From Streptomyces sp. NBC_00576 (lineage in GTDB: Bacteria; Actinomycetota; Actinomycetes; Streptomycetales; Streptomycetaceae): a stretch of 64,000 nt of DNA. The stretch spans positions 8,804,001 to 8,868,000 of the forward strand of contig NZ_CP107780.1 of assembly GCF_036345175.1 (NCBI RefSeq), read 5' to 3'. Positions 8,769-16,604 of the stretch are shown one piece after another; position 1 is the first letter of the stretch; every line of letters starts with the position of its first letter. A program made the position numbers and the translations under genes. The notes under the pieces were generated by a model. That model was not told the DNA's origin, made no database searches, and worked only from the letters and a program-made list of their open reading frames with translations.

Positions 8769-9421
8769 GCGAGGAGACCACCGAAGTGCCGGCCGGGCCG
8801 CGGACCGTCGCCGATCTCGATCTCAGGCCCGCCCTGGAGGCCGTCCTGATGGTCGTGGACGAACCCGCGACCGAGGAACACCTCGCGAAGATCCTCCAGC
8901 GGCCCCGGCGGCAGATCGCGGACGCCCTGCGTGCGCTGGCCGACGAGTACACCGTTCAGGGGCGCGGTTTCGAGCTGCGGCTCGTCGCCGGCGGCTGGCG
9001 TTTCTACTCCCGGCCCGAGTACGCGGCGGCCGTCGAAGGCTTCGTACTGGACGGGCAACAGGCCCGGCTCACCCAGGCCGCGCTGGAGACGCTCGCGGTC
9101 GTCGCGTACCGGCAGCCGGTCAGCCGCAGCCGGGTCTCGGCCGTCCGCGGAGTCAACTGTGACGGGGTCATGCGGACCCTGTTGCAGCGGGGTCTGGTCC
9201 AGGAGGCGGGGACGGAACCCGAAACAGGTGCGATCCTGTACACGACGACGAACTACTTCCTGGAGCGGATGGGCCTGCGAGGCCTGGACGAACTCCCGGA
9301 GCTCGCACCCTTCCTTCCGGAGGCGGACGCGATCGAGGCAGAGACGCTGGAAGGGGTCCCGTCGTTCGATCCGGATGCACCGGATGCAGATGCAGACGAC
9401 ACGACGACGACGGAACTTTGA
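8765..9421 (+). CDS. scpB: Segregation and condensation protein B
   Basis: ScpB dimers bind the ScpA kleisin and regulate the SMC condensin complex during chromosome segregation. The 218-residue protein has tandem winged helices, with LRPALEAVLMVVDEPATEE at the start of the first and QAALETLAVVAYRQPVSRS plus VRGVNCDGVMRTLLQRGLV in the second, all family hallmarks. The C-terminus is acidic and Asp/Thr-rich. The GTG start lies in a 4-bp overlap with scpA, and its stop shares one base with the rluB ATG (TGATG), so scpA-scpB-rluB form an operon. Confidence 0.95.
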   Translation: MSEETTEVPAGPRTVADLDLRPALEAVLMVVDEPATEEHLAKILQRPRRQIADALRALADEYTVQGRGFELRLVAGGWRFYSRPEYAAAVEGFVLDGQQARLTQAALETLAVVAYRQPVSRSRVSAVRGVNCDGVMRTLLQRGLVQEAGTEPETGAILYTTTNYFLERMGLRGLDELPELAPFLPEADAIEAETLEGVPSFDPDAPDADADDTTTTEL

Positions 9422-10599
9422 TGCGAAGCAGTAGCAGTGGCAGCGGCAAGAACAGTGGACGTGGCAAGCCCCGTGGGACCGGCGGTGGCGGCAACGCCCG
9501 TGGAGCCGGTGGTGGCGGCAACCCCCGCGGTTCCGGTGGGGCCGGCAACTCCAGGGGCGCCGGTGGGGGCGGCTCCCAGCCGAGGAGCGCGGGAGGGCGC
9601 GACGACAAGCCGAAGCGCGCCGCCAATCCGCGTCCCGAGGAGCGCCGGTACGACGTAGGCCCCACGCCGTCCCACGAAGGGCCGAAGTCCGGGCGCGGTG
9701 CCTCCGCGCGCGGCGGCGCCAAGGGCGGGCCCAAGAAGGGCCACCTCGGCACCGGACGAGGGCGCTGGGTTCCGGCGACCTCTCGCGAGTACGACGCGCG
9801 GGCCGAGGAGCGCAACCGGGAGCGGTACGCCGACAAGAAGGACGTCAAGCTGCCCAAGACGTTCCCGGGCGCCGAGCAGGAGGGCGAGCGGCTCCAGAAG
9901 ATCCTCGCGCGTGCGGGCTACGGTTCCCGGCGGACCTGCGAGGAGCTGATCGAGCAGTCGCGCGTCGAGGTCAACGGCGAGATCGTGGTGGAGCAGGGGC
10001 TGCGCGTCGACCCCGAGCACGACGAGATCAAGGTCGACGGGCTGACGGTGGCCACGCAGTCGTACCAGTTCTTCTCGCTGAACAAGCCCGCGGGCGTCGT
10101 CTCGACGATGGAGGACAACGAGGGCCGGCAGTGCCTCGGCGACTACGTGACGAACCGCGAGACGCGGCTCTTCCACGTCGGGCGGCTCGACACCGAGACC
10201 GAGGGCGTCATCCTGCTCACCAACCATGGTGAGCTGGCGCACCGGCTGACCCACCCGAAGTACGGCGTGAAGAAGGTCTACCTCGCGCACATCGTGGGCC
10301 CGATCCCGCGCGACCTGGGCAAGCAGCTCAAGGACGGCATCCAGCTGGAGGACGGGTACGCGCGTGCGGACCACTTCCGGGTCGTCGAGCAGACCGGCAA
10401 GAACTACCTCGTGGAGGTCACTCTCCACGAGGGCCGCAAGCACATCGTGCGCCGCATGCTCGCGGAGGCCGGCTTCCCGGTCGACAAGCTGGTGCGCGTC
10501 TCCTTCGGTCCGATCACCCTGGGCGACCAGAAGTCGGGCTGGCTGCGTCGGCTGTCCAACACCGAGGTCGGCATGCTGATGCAGGAAGTCGATCTGTAG
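9421..10599 (+). CDS. rluB: 23S rRNA pseudouridine synthase RluB with Gly-rich N-terminal tail
   Basis: RluB-type enzymes convert a uridine in 23S rRNA helix 89 to pseudouridine. An S4 RNA-binding domain (ERLQKILARAGYGSRRTCEE) is near residue 155. The catalytic domain has the RsuA/RluB motif GRLDTETEGVILLTNHGEL, whose Asp is the catalytic residue, and a late HEGRKHIVRRML. The first ~75 residues are Gly/Arg/Asn repeats (GGGGNARGAGGGGN type) encoded by tandemly related DNA, then a basic region. The ATG overlaps the scpB stop. The family norm is ~250-300 residues; here it is 392 because of the tail, which may aid RNA binding (inference). Confidence 0.94.
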   Translation: MRSSSSGSGKNSGRGKPRGTGGGGNARGAGGGGNPRGSGGAGNSRGAGGGGSQPRSAGGRDDKPKRAANPRPEERRYDVGPTPSHEGPKSGRGASARGGAKGGPKKGHLGTGRGRWVPATSREYDARAEERNRERYADKKDVKLPKTFPGAEQEGERLQKILARAGYGSRRTCEELIEQSRVEVNGEIVVEQGLRVDPEHDEIKVDGLTVATQSYQFFSLNKPAGVVSTMEDNEGRQCLGDYVTNRETRLFHVGRLDTETEGVILLTNHGELAHRLTHPKYGVKKVYLAHIVGPIPRDLGKQLKDGIQLEDGYARADHFRVVEQTGKNYLVEVTLHEGRKHIVRRMLAEAGFPVDKLVRVSFGPITLGDQKSGWLRRLSNTEVGMLMQEVDL

Positions 10600-10922
10600 A
10601 AGCGCGGTAGTGCAGCGCGGTAGTGCGGTGGTGCAAAAGCGCTGAGTGGTTGTGCCGACGGTCGGTTCCGGAGCTTTTCCGGGGCCGGCCGTATTTGTTT
10701 TCCAGGCCCCGCCAGGGTGCGCCTGGGCGTACTGGAGGGGATTCGGCGTCCTCCAGGTCTCCCCGGCTCCCGCGACCCCTCCTGGGCGCCTGAGGGGCCG
10801 CTGAGGGGCTTTGGCGTATGGGAGTCGTCAAGAAGGCTTGTGCGGGCCGCTCGCGCTCTTTATAGTCGGGATGACTATTGGTCATGGTGACCATAAAGGG
10901 TGGCCGGGAGGGGGCGGGCGGC
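10600..10922. other. Intergenic region rluB-nrtR
   Basis: 323 bp. Just after rluB is a short direct repeat (two copies of GCGCGGTAGTGC between 10600 and 10630). The distal part holds the promoter and operator-like repeats of the Nudix regulator, listed separately. No gene is seen. Confidence 0.6.
10838..10892 (+). promoter_or_regulatory. Promoter with overlapping operator-like inverted repeats
   Basis: TTGTGC (10838-10843) and TATAGT (10861-10866) are spaced 17 bases, a good housekeeping-type promoter. The -10 overlaps an inverted repeat ATAGTC-gggat-GACTAT (10862-10878), followed at once by GGTCA-tgg-TGACC (10880-10892). The position over and just after the -10 is where an autorepressor would bind, and the downstream gene is an NrtR-like regulator. 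Autoregulation is inferred. Confidence 0.6.
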
Positions 10923-11759
10923 ATGACCGCACCTGTGAACGGAGCGGCACGGGGCCGGGCCCCCGAGGGGTACGACAAGTACGCCTTCGAACCCTTCGCC
11001 GTCACCGTCGATCTGGCGGTCCTCACCCTCCGGGCGGGCGCGCTGCACGTGCTGCTCGTCGAGCGCGGTCATGAGCCGTACGCCGGCCGCTGGGCGCTGC
11101 CCGGAGGGTTCGTCCTGCCCGACGAGTCCGCGGAGACGGCGGCCCGGCGTGAACTCGCCGAGGAGACCGGTCTGTCGGACGTGTCCGGGCTGCACCTGGA
11201 GCAGCTGCGCACCTACAGCGAACCCGACCGCGACCCGAGAATGCGGGTCGTGTCCGTGGCCTTCGCCGCGCTGCTGCCGCACGCGCCCGAACCGCACGGC
11301 GGCGGGGACGCGGCGCAGGCTCAGTGGCTGCGGTACAACGCGCTGGGGCCGCTCGCCTTCGACCACGACCGCATTCTGGCCGACGCCCACGACCGGGTCG
11401 GCGCCAAGCTGGAGTACTCCTGCATCGCGACCGCCTTCTGCCCGCCCGAGTTCACCCTCGGCGAGCTGCGGAAGGTCTACGAGACCGTGTGGGGCACCGC
11501 GCTCGACCCGCCCAATTTCCGCCGCAAGGTCCTCGCCACCCCGGGCTTCGTCGAAGCCGTACCGGGCGCCGCGCGCCTCACCGGCGGCCGGGGCAAGCCC
11601 GCCGCGCTGTACCGCGCGGGCACCGCGGACACCCTGCACCCGCCGCTGCTGCGCCCGACCACGTCGGTGTCGCCCGCCGCGCCCCCCTCGTCACCGTCCC
11701 CTTCCTCGCCGTCCCCTTCGTCACCGTCTCCGTCGTCACCGAAAGGACGCCCCGCATGA
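10923..11759 (+). CDS. NrtR-like transcriptional regulator (Nudix + winged helix)
   Basis: A 278-residue two-domain protein. The N-terminal Nudix domain has LPGGFVLPDESAETAARREL followed by AEETGL. The C-terminal region (EFTLGELRKVYETVWG, FRRKVLATPGFVEAV) is the winged helix of NrtR/COG4111 regulators, which in characterised members sense ADP-ribose or related NAD metabolites and repress NAD-metabolism genes. The final ~40 residues are a Ser/Pro repeat tail. ATG 10923 follows GGGAGG by 11 bases and leaves the operator-like repeats outside the gene; the upstream in-frame TTG 10878 would place the start inside them. The stop overlaps the next ATG (ATGA), coupling it to the ADP-ribosylglycohydrolase. 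Family is firm; ligand and regulon are inferred. Confidence 0.85.
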   Translation: MTAPVNGAARGRAPEGYDKYAFEPFAVTVDLAVLTLRAGALHVLLVERGHEPYAGRWALPGGFVLPDESAETAARRELAEETGLSDVSGLHLEQLRTYSEPDRDPRMRVVSVAFAALLPHAPEPHGGGDAAQAQWLRYNALGPLAFDHDRILADAHDRVGAKLEYSCIATAFCPPEFTLGELRKVYETVWGTALDPPNFRRKVLATPGFVEAVPGAARLTGGRGKPAALYRAGTADTLHPPLLRPTTSVSPAAPPSSPSPSSPSPSSPSPSSPKGRPA

Positions 11760-12778
11760 CCACCACGACCGTCAGGAAGCGCGCCGCGAGCGGGGCGTTG
11801 ATCGGGCTCGCGCTCGGCGACGCCCTGGGCTTCCCGACCGAGTTCAGCGACATCCCGTCCATCCTCGCCAAGTGCGGGCCCTGGCGGCAGATGGAGCTGC
11901 CCACGCCCGCGATCGTCACCGACGACACCCAGATGACGCTGGCGCTCGCACACGGGCTGCGTACGGCGATGGACCGGGGGCTGCTCGCCCCGCTGCGGAT
12001 GGAACGGCCGGTGCGCGAGGAGTTCGTGAACTGGTTCCAGTCGCCGGACAACAACCGGGCGCCCGGCCACACCTGCCTCGTCGCCTGCAACCTGCTCAAG
12101 AACGAGCGGCTGCCCTGGCAGGAGGCCAGCCAGATCGGTTCGAAGGGCTGCGGAGCCAACATGCGCGTGGCTCCCGTGGGCCTGGCCCCGGGGCTGAGCG
12201 ACGAACAGCGCGCGGGCGCCGCCCAGTTGCAGGCCGCGTTCACCCATGGACACCCGACGGCCCTGGCCGCGTCCGACCTCACCGCGCACGCCGTACGACT
12301 GCTCGCCCAGGGCGCCGACCCCGCCGGGCTGGTGACCCTGCTCCGTACGTACGCGCACGAGAGCCGTAGCCACTACTACCACCGCTGGCTGGGCGACCTG
12401 TGGACGCACAGCCACGACCCGAGCCCCGAGCACTTCATCGCCCGCGGTTGGGACGAGTGCCTGGCGATCCTGGACCGGCTCCAGCTCGCCGTCCGCACCG
12501 CCTCGCCCGAGGACGACCCCTGCCTCGCCACCGGAGCCGGCTGGATCGCCGAAGAGGCCCTGGCCACCGGCCTGTTGTGCTTCCTGCTCTTCCCCGGCGA
12601 GCCCCTCACGGCCCTACGCCGCGCCGCCTGCACCTCGGGCGACTCGGACTCGATCGCCTGCCTGACCGGCGCCTTCGCCGGCGCCCACCACGGCACCGAC
12701 GCCTGGCCGACTCGTTGGGTGGACCGCATCGAGTACGGGGGTGACCTGCAGACGCTGGGCGCGCTCTGGGACGCTTGA
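11756..12778 (+). CDS. ADP-ribosylglycohydrolase (DraG/ARH family)
   Basis: A 340-residue enzyme of the dinuclear-metal ADP-ribosylhydrolase fold that removes ADP-ribose from proteins or small molecules. The motifs GALIGLALGDALGFPTEF, the metal-binding VTDDTQMTLALAHGL near residue 60, and SGDSDSIACLTGAFAGAHHG near the C-terminus are all present, so the metal ligands look intact. It starts in a 4-bp overlap with the NrtR-like gene with GAAAGGA 8 bases upstream, and is followed after 3 bp by a nucleotidyltransferase gene. This context suggests control by an ADP-ribose-sensing regulator and a role in ADP-ribose turnover. The target is unknown. Confidence 0.9.
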   Translation: MTTTTVRKRAASGALIGLALGDALGFPTEFSDIPSILAKCGPWRQMELPTPAIVTDDTQMTLALAHGLRTAMDRGLLAPLRMERPVREEFVNWFQSPDNNRAPGHTCLVACNLLKNERLPWQEASQIGSKGCGANMRVAPVGLAPGLSDEQRAGAAQLQAAFTHGHPTALAASDLTAHAVRLLAQGADPAGLVTLLRTYAHESRSHYYHRWLGDLWTHSHDPSPEHFIARGWDECLAILDRLQLAVRTASPEDDPCLATGAGWIAEEALATGLLCFLLFPGEPLTALRRAACTSGDSDSIACLTGAFAGAHHGTDAWPTRWVDRIEYGGDLQTLGALWDA

Positions 12779-12781
12779 CGG

Positions 12782-13552
12782 ATGAACGATGCGCTCGGCC
12801 TCGCGGACCTCCCGGATCTCGACCTGGCGTCGGTGGTCGCCGAGCAGCCCGATCCGGTGCTCTTCGCCACCGTCTCGGGCGCCCATCTCTACGGTTTCCC
12901 GTCCCGCGACTCGGACGTGGACCTCCGAGGCGTCCATCTGCTGCCGGCCGCCGACCTGGTCGGGCTCCGGGAGCCGGCGGAGACCCGGTCGCGGATGTGG
13001 GTGCGGGACGGTGTCGAGCTGGACCTCGTCACCCACGATCTGCGCAAGTTCGTACGGCTGTTGCTGCGCCGCAACGGCTACGTGCTGGAGCAGCTGCTGT
13101 CCCCGCTGGTCGTGCACACCACCGACACGCACCGCGAACTCGCCGAACTCGCCCCCGGGGTTCTCACCAGTCACCACGCCCACCACTACCGGGGCTTCGC
13201 GGGCACACAGTGGCGGCTCTTCGGGACGAGCGGTGAACTCAAGCCGTTGCTGTACACGTTCCGTGCGCTGCTCACCGGCATCCAGCTGATGCGCGGTGGC
13301 GAGGTGCAGGCGCATCTGCCCACGCTCGTCGGGGAGATCGGCGAGGCCCCCGCGTATCTGCCGGAGCTGGTCGCGGCCAAGGCGGAGCGGGAGCACGGGC
13401 CGGCCGACGTCGACCACGCGCGCGTGGCGGGCGATGTGGAGGCGTTGCACCGGGTGCTGGACGAGGCGCAGGACGCCTCAGGGCTGCCGGATGCGCCCGT
13501 CGCGCACGACGCCCTGCACGACCTCGTCGTACGGGTCCGGCTGGCGGGCTGA
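12782..13552 (+). CDS. Predicted nucleotidyltransferase, COG3541/YcgL type
   Basis: A 256-residue member of the DNA-polymerase-beta nucleotidyltransferase superfamily. The signature GAHLYGFPSRDSDVDLRGV (about residues 33-51) contains the G-S-x-D-x-D catalytic arrangement, and LDLVTHDLRKF supplies the third acidic residue. These proteins are predicted to transfer nucleotides to RNA or protein; no substrate is known for this type. It lies 3 bp after the ADP-ribosylglycohydrolase stop, so it is in the NrtR operon. Its 3' end overlaps the convergent paralogue by 75 bp. Confidence 0.82.
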   Translation: MNDALGLADLPDLDLASVVAEQPDPVLFATVSGAHLYGFPSRDSDVDLRGVHLLPAADLVGLREPAETRSRMWVRDGVELDLVTHDLRKFVRLLLRRNGYVLEQLLSPLVVHTTDTHRELAELAPGVLTSHHAHHYRGFAGTQWRLFGTSGELKPLLYTFRALLTGIQLMRGGEVQAHLPTLVGEIGEAPAYLPELVAAKAEREHGPADVDHARVAGDVEALHRVLDEAQDASGLPDAPVAHDALHDLVVRVRLAG

Positions 13553-14242
13553 GGCGCGGCGGGTGCGGATGAGGAAGTCCTCGACGCGTCGCCGGTCCGG
13601 TTCCTCCGGCAGCGGGCTGCGGTGGGACGCCGCCTCGGCCTCCGCGGCGAGACGGTTCATCCGGGACTGGACCTCCGGCCACGGCACCTCGCCCCGCTTG
13701 ACCGCCAGCAGCGGGCCGCGCTCGTCGCCGACATCGATCGTCAGCGTGCCCGTGCGCAGCAGGTCGCGGCAGCTCATCAGGAGGCGCAGCAGGTGCATCG
13801 CGTGCTTCCAGCGCGGACCGCCGTGGATGCGCACGTCGGCCGCCAGCTTCTTGTGCTGGCCCAGCGCGTAGCGCGCGAACGTCTCGTGCGTCTGGCGGGA
13901 GAGGAACGCCCCGCGCAGGGCGAGGAGTTCGCGGCCGGTGTCGTCGGCGTACTCCACGAGGGGAGAGTGGAGGCACTCCAGGATGTTCGGGTTGGCCCGC
14001 AGAGCCAGTGTGCAGAAGCGTTCCAGCTCCCAGCTGAACTGCTCCTCCGCCGGGCCCTCCACATGCGTGGGTGGCTTCTCGAAGCGCCAGAACAGGGGAG
14101 TGGGCGCGAGGAACACCCCGCGCCGGTCCGTGTCGCTGCCGTCCGTCGCCAGACCGAAGGCGCGCGAACCCATCACGCAGGCGTAGACCGTGTGGTCGCG
14201 TACCAGGGCCTCGGGGCTCTCGGGGGTGGGATACGGGTGCAT
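13478..14242 (-). CDS. Predicted nucleotidyltransferase, COG3541/YcgL type (paralogue)
   Basis: A 254-residue protein with the same fold as its convergent neighbour: GSRAFGLATDGSDTDRRGV near residue 25 supplies the catalytic Gly-Ser and Asp-x-Asp, and a helical region contains LANP-like and HKKLAADVRIHG elements. Its last 25 codons overlap the end of the + strand paralogue in antisense, so the two 3' ends are complementary. The start at 14242 is a clean ATG. The two proteins are clearly related but diverged and may act as a pair in nucleotide or ADP-ribose chemistry. Function is not known. Confidence 0.8.
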   Translation of the reverse strand: MHPYPTPESPEALVRDHTVYACVMGSRAFGLATDGSDTDRRGVFLAPTPLFWRFEKPPTHVEGPAEEQFSWELERFCTLALRANPNILECLHSPLVEYADDTGRELLALRGAFLSRQTHETFARYALGQHKKLAADVRIHGGPRWKHAMHLLRLLMSCRDLLRTGTLTIDVGDERGPLLAVKRGEVPWPEVQSRMNRLAAEAEAASHRSPLPEEPDRRRVEDFLIRTRRASARQPDPYDEVVQGVVRDGRIRQP

Positions 14243-14264
14243 TCCGGGAGCGTACGCGTGACCC

Positions 14265-14672
14265 TCACGCCAGGCGGATCGAATTTCCCGTAACCGTGAT
14301 CTTCTTCTCGGCCAGCGGCCGCGCGGCCGGCGGGTTGGCCACCGAACCGTCAGTGATGTTGAACTTGCTGCCGTGGCAGGTGCAGTTGATGGTGCCGCCC
14401 TTGACGTTGGCCACGGGGCACTGCTGGTGCGTACAGATCGACGTGAAGGCCTTGAACTCGCCCTCCTTCGGCTGTGTCACCACGACCTGCTCGTCCTTGA
14501 AGATCTTGCCGCCGCCGACCGGGATGTCGGCCGTCGTGGCCAGTTCCTGTCCGGGGGAGCCGGCGGAGACCGACGAGGACGCGGATTCGTCGCCGTACTC
14601 GCTGCATCCCGCCGTGAGCGCCGCCGCGCCCGTCGCGAGGAGGACCGTGCGTCGCGTCGGGCCTTGCGTCAT
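14265..14672 (-). CDS. Rieske [2Fe-2S] lipoprotein
   Basis: A 135-residue exported electron carrier. The N-terminus has a twin-Arg signal (RRTVLLATGAAALTAG) ending in a lipobox (LTAGC), so Tat export and lipidation are predicted. The Rieske cluster motifs CTHQQCP and CTCHGSKFN supply two Cys, two His and the disulfide Cys pair. The ORF is open far upstream, but the ATG at 14672 overlaps the upstream membrane gene's stop (ATGA) and starts the signal peptide exactly. Co-transcription with a multi-pass membrane protein suggests the pair forms a small membrane redox module. The redox partner is unknown. Confidence 0.92.
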   Translation of the reverse strand: MTQGPTRRTVLLATGAAALTAGCSEYGDESASSSVSAGSPGQELATTADIPVGGGKIFKDEQVVVTQPKEGEFKAFTSICTHQQCPVANVKGGTINCTCHGSKFNITDGSVANPPAARPLAEKKITVTGNSIRLA

Positions 14673-15259
14673 GTCGTCACTCCGAAGTTGCGGAAGAACC
14701 AGAGGGCGGAAGTGAGCCAGACGATCGTCAGGACGGTGAAGACCAGTCCGCCGACGACCGGCAGCAGCCAGCCGGGCAGCCGATCCCAGCGAAGCAGCAG
14801 CATCTTTGCACTGAAAACGCCGAAGAAAAAGCAACCCAGGATGGAGTGCCACATAACGCGGGAATCGTAGGTTTGAAACCCGAACGCGTACAGACAGTGC
14901 ACCGCCACCGGAACCGCCACCAGGAACGCGATCCGCCCCGACCAGCGGTGCAGTGTCGCCGACCAACTCGGGCCCGGCAGCTTCCCGTACACCATGAGCG
15001 CCGACACGACCTGGACGAGCGCGAAGCCGAACGCCACCGTCGCGAGCCAGGACTTCACCGCGCCCGTGCTGCTGAACCCGGCCAGGTTGAAGGCGGTGCC
15101 CTCCGGGTCGTGGACCTTGCCGTACACACCGAGGGCCACCGCCACGGCGGCGGCGACGAGCGCCGGGACGAGATAGCGGGCCGCGCTGGGGCCACTGGGG
15201 CCGGGGGCCGGCGGGCGCGGCGGGAAGCTCTGGGTGGCGGCGTTCGGGTCCACGGTCAT
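14669..15259 (-). CDS. Multi-pass membrane protein, DUF6529-like, partner of the Rieske protein
   Basis: A 196-residue membrane protein with a proline-rich N-terminus and about five hydrophobic segments. Histidines sit in or next to membrane helices (TLHRWSGR, AVHCLYAF, MWHSILGC), reminiscent of heme-b-binding cytochrome b561/DUF6529 proteins. The stop overlaps the Rieske gene start, so a membrane-bound heme/iron-sulfur electron transfer pair is plausible. The start ATG is preceded by AGGGAG. The DUF name is recalled from similar Streptomyces proteins and has not been searched. Confidence 0.72.
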   Translation of the reverse strand: MTVDPNAATQSFPPRPPAPGPSGPSAARYLVPALVAAAVAVALGVYGKVHDPEGTAFNLAGFSSTGAVKSWLATVAFGFALVQVVSALMVYGKLPGPSWSATLHRWSGRIAFLVAVPVAVHCLYAFGFQTYDSRVMWHSILGCFFFGVFSAKMLLLRWDRLPGWLLPVVGGLVFTVLTIVWLTSALWFFRNFGVTT

Positions 15260-15287
15260 GTTCGGCTCCCTGAGTGGAGGCGGTGCG

Positions 15288-15971
15288 TCATGGTGTGACC
15301 GGGCGGGCCGTGAGCCGCTGGCCGTCGATCGTCACCGCGCCGGTCTCCGGGTCGATCCGGGGCGCGGGGGAGGGCTTGCCGTCACGCTTGAGGATGCCGA
15401 CCTGGTCCCCGGTGGACAGCACGATCCAGCCGCCGTCGATCTTGGCGTTCCGCACGGTCGCGGTCGCCCTGTAGAGCCCGGACGGCTTGACCGCCTTGTC
15501 CGCGGTGAAGGCGTAGTGCCCGCCCTCGATGTCGACCGTGCCTCGGATGCTCTTTTGCTTGAGGGTGCCGTTCAGCACGGAGCCGCCCTCGCCGGTGAGC
15601 TTCATGGAACCGTCGGCCTCGACATCGCCCTTCAGCCACGACTCCTTGTCGCGGCCGTCGCAGAAGTACGCGATCGCCCTGCCGTCGCGCAGTGAGACCG
15701 ACACCGCGGAGGAGTCGTCGTCGGTACGGCCCGCGTAGTCCGCGTTCGGCGCGGGAGTCTTGGTGGGCGACGCGGACGGGGTCGCGGGTTCGGCAGGCGA
15801 TGGGGACGCCTTCGTGGCGGTGGGTGCCGGAGACGGTGACACCTTGTCGGCGGGTGAGTCGGCCTGGGACGTGGACGCCGGCTTCGTCCCTGTCGTCGCA
15901 TTGAGCGACAGCATGAACAGGGCCAACAACAGTCCCGCGAGCAGTGTGAATAGCGGTCCAGTGCGTTTCAT
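15288..15971 (-). CDS. Exported or membrane-anchored protein with Ser/Pro linker, unknown function
   Basis: A 227-residue protein with an N-terminal hydrophobic segment (LFTLLAGLLLALFML), a Pro/Ser/Thr-rich linker from about residue 35 to 80, and a C-terminal beta-rich domain containing DGRAIAYFCDGRDKESWL and GGWIVLSTGDQVGILKRDG. The layout suggests an extracytoplasmic domain held off the membrane by a wall-spanning linker. It precedes the DUF6529/Rieske pair by 28 bp on the same strand and may share their transcript. I do not recognise the domain. Confidence 0.75.
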   Translation of the reverse strand: MKRTGPLFTLLAGLLLALFMLSLNATTGTKPASTSQADSPADKVSPSPAPTATKASPSPAEPATPSASPTKTPAPNADYAGRTDDDSSAVSVSLRDGRAIAYFCDGRDKESWLKGDVEADGSMKLTGEGGSVLNGTLKQKSIRGTVDIEGGHYAFTADKAVKPSGLYRATATVRNAKIDGGWIVLSTGDQVGILKRDGKPSPAPRIDPETGAVTIDGQRLTARPVTP

Positions 15972-16241
15972 CGGGCCTCCCCCGAGGCGAGCTTCCTGCT
16001 ATGAGAGCGGACCCGCGCCTCCACGTCCAGGGCGCACAGGCGTGTTCGCACTCCAAGTCGCGGATTGGGGCGAATCGGGTGACATTGGCAAAGCCCGGTG
16101 TGGGTCGCGCGGCGCGTCTCAGCGGGCGGGCGCCGCGCGTCCGTTCCGCACGGGCTGACTAGGCTGGATGCAACAAGAGCCGATCCGTGGACCGAACACG
16201 TGGATCAGTTCCGCATACGTACATCAGCGAGGAGCATCACC

Positions 16242-16604
16242 GTGGCGGTACGAGCGGTCCGGGGCGCCGTCCAACTGGATCAGGACGAGGCCGGGCACAT
16301 GGACGAGCGGGTCAGCGAGCTGCTCACCGCGGTCCTGGAACGCAACAGCCTCACCGCGGACGACCTGATCAGCGTCTGGTTCACGGCCACCCCCGACCTG
16401 CACAGCGACTTCCCGGCCGCCGCGGCCCGCAAGCTCGGCATCGTCGACGTACCGCTGATCTGTGCCCAGGAGCTGGACATCGAGGGCGCGATGCCGCGGG
16501 TGGTCCGGATCCTCGCGCACATCGAGTCGGACCTGCCCCGCGCCGACATCGCGCACGTCTACCTCGGTGCCGCGGCGGCCCTGCGCAAGGACATCGCCCA
16601 GTGA
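16242..16604 (+). CDS. aroH: Chorismate mutase, AroH type
   Basis: A 120-residue monofunctional chorismate mutase converting chorismate to prephenate for Phe/Tyr synthesis. The start AVRAVRGAVQLDQDEAGHM and later FPAAAARKLGIVDVPLICAQELDI match the trimeric AroH (Bacillus-type) family. GTG 16242 has GAGGAG 7 bases upstream and gives the family length; the longer frame upstream is not homologous. Its stop overlaps the tyrA start by 4 bp (GTGA), coupling mutase and dehydrogenase synthesis. Confidence 0.95.
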   Translation: MAVRAVRGAVQLDQDEAGHMDERVSELLTAVLERNSLTADDLISVWFTATPDLHSDFPAAAARKLGIVDVPLICAQELDIEGAMPRVVRILAHIESDLPRADIAHVYLGAAAALRKDIAQ

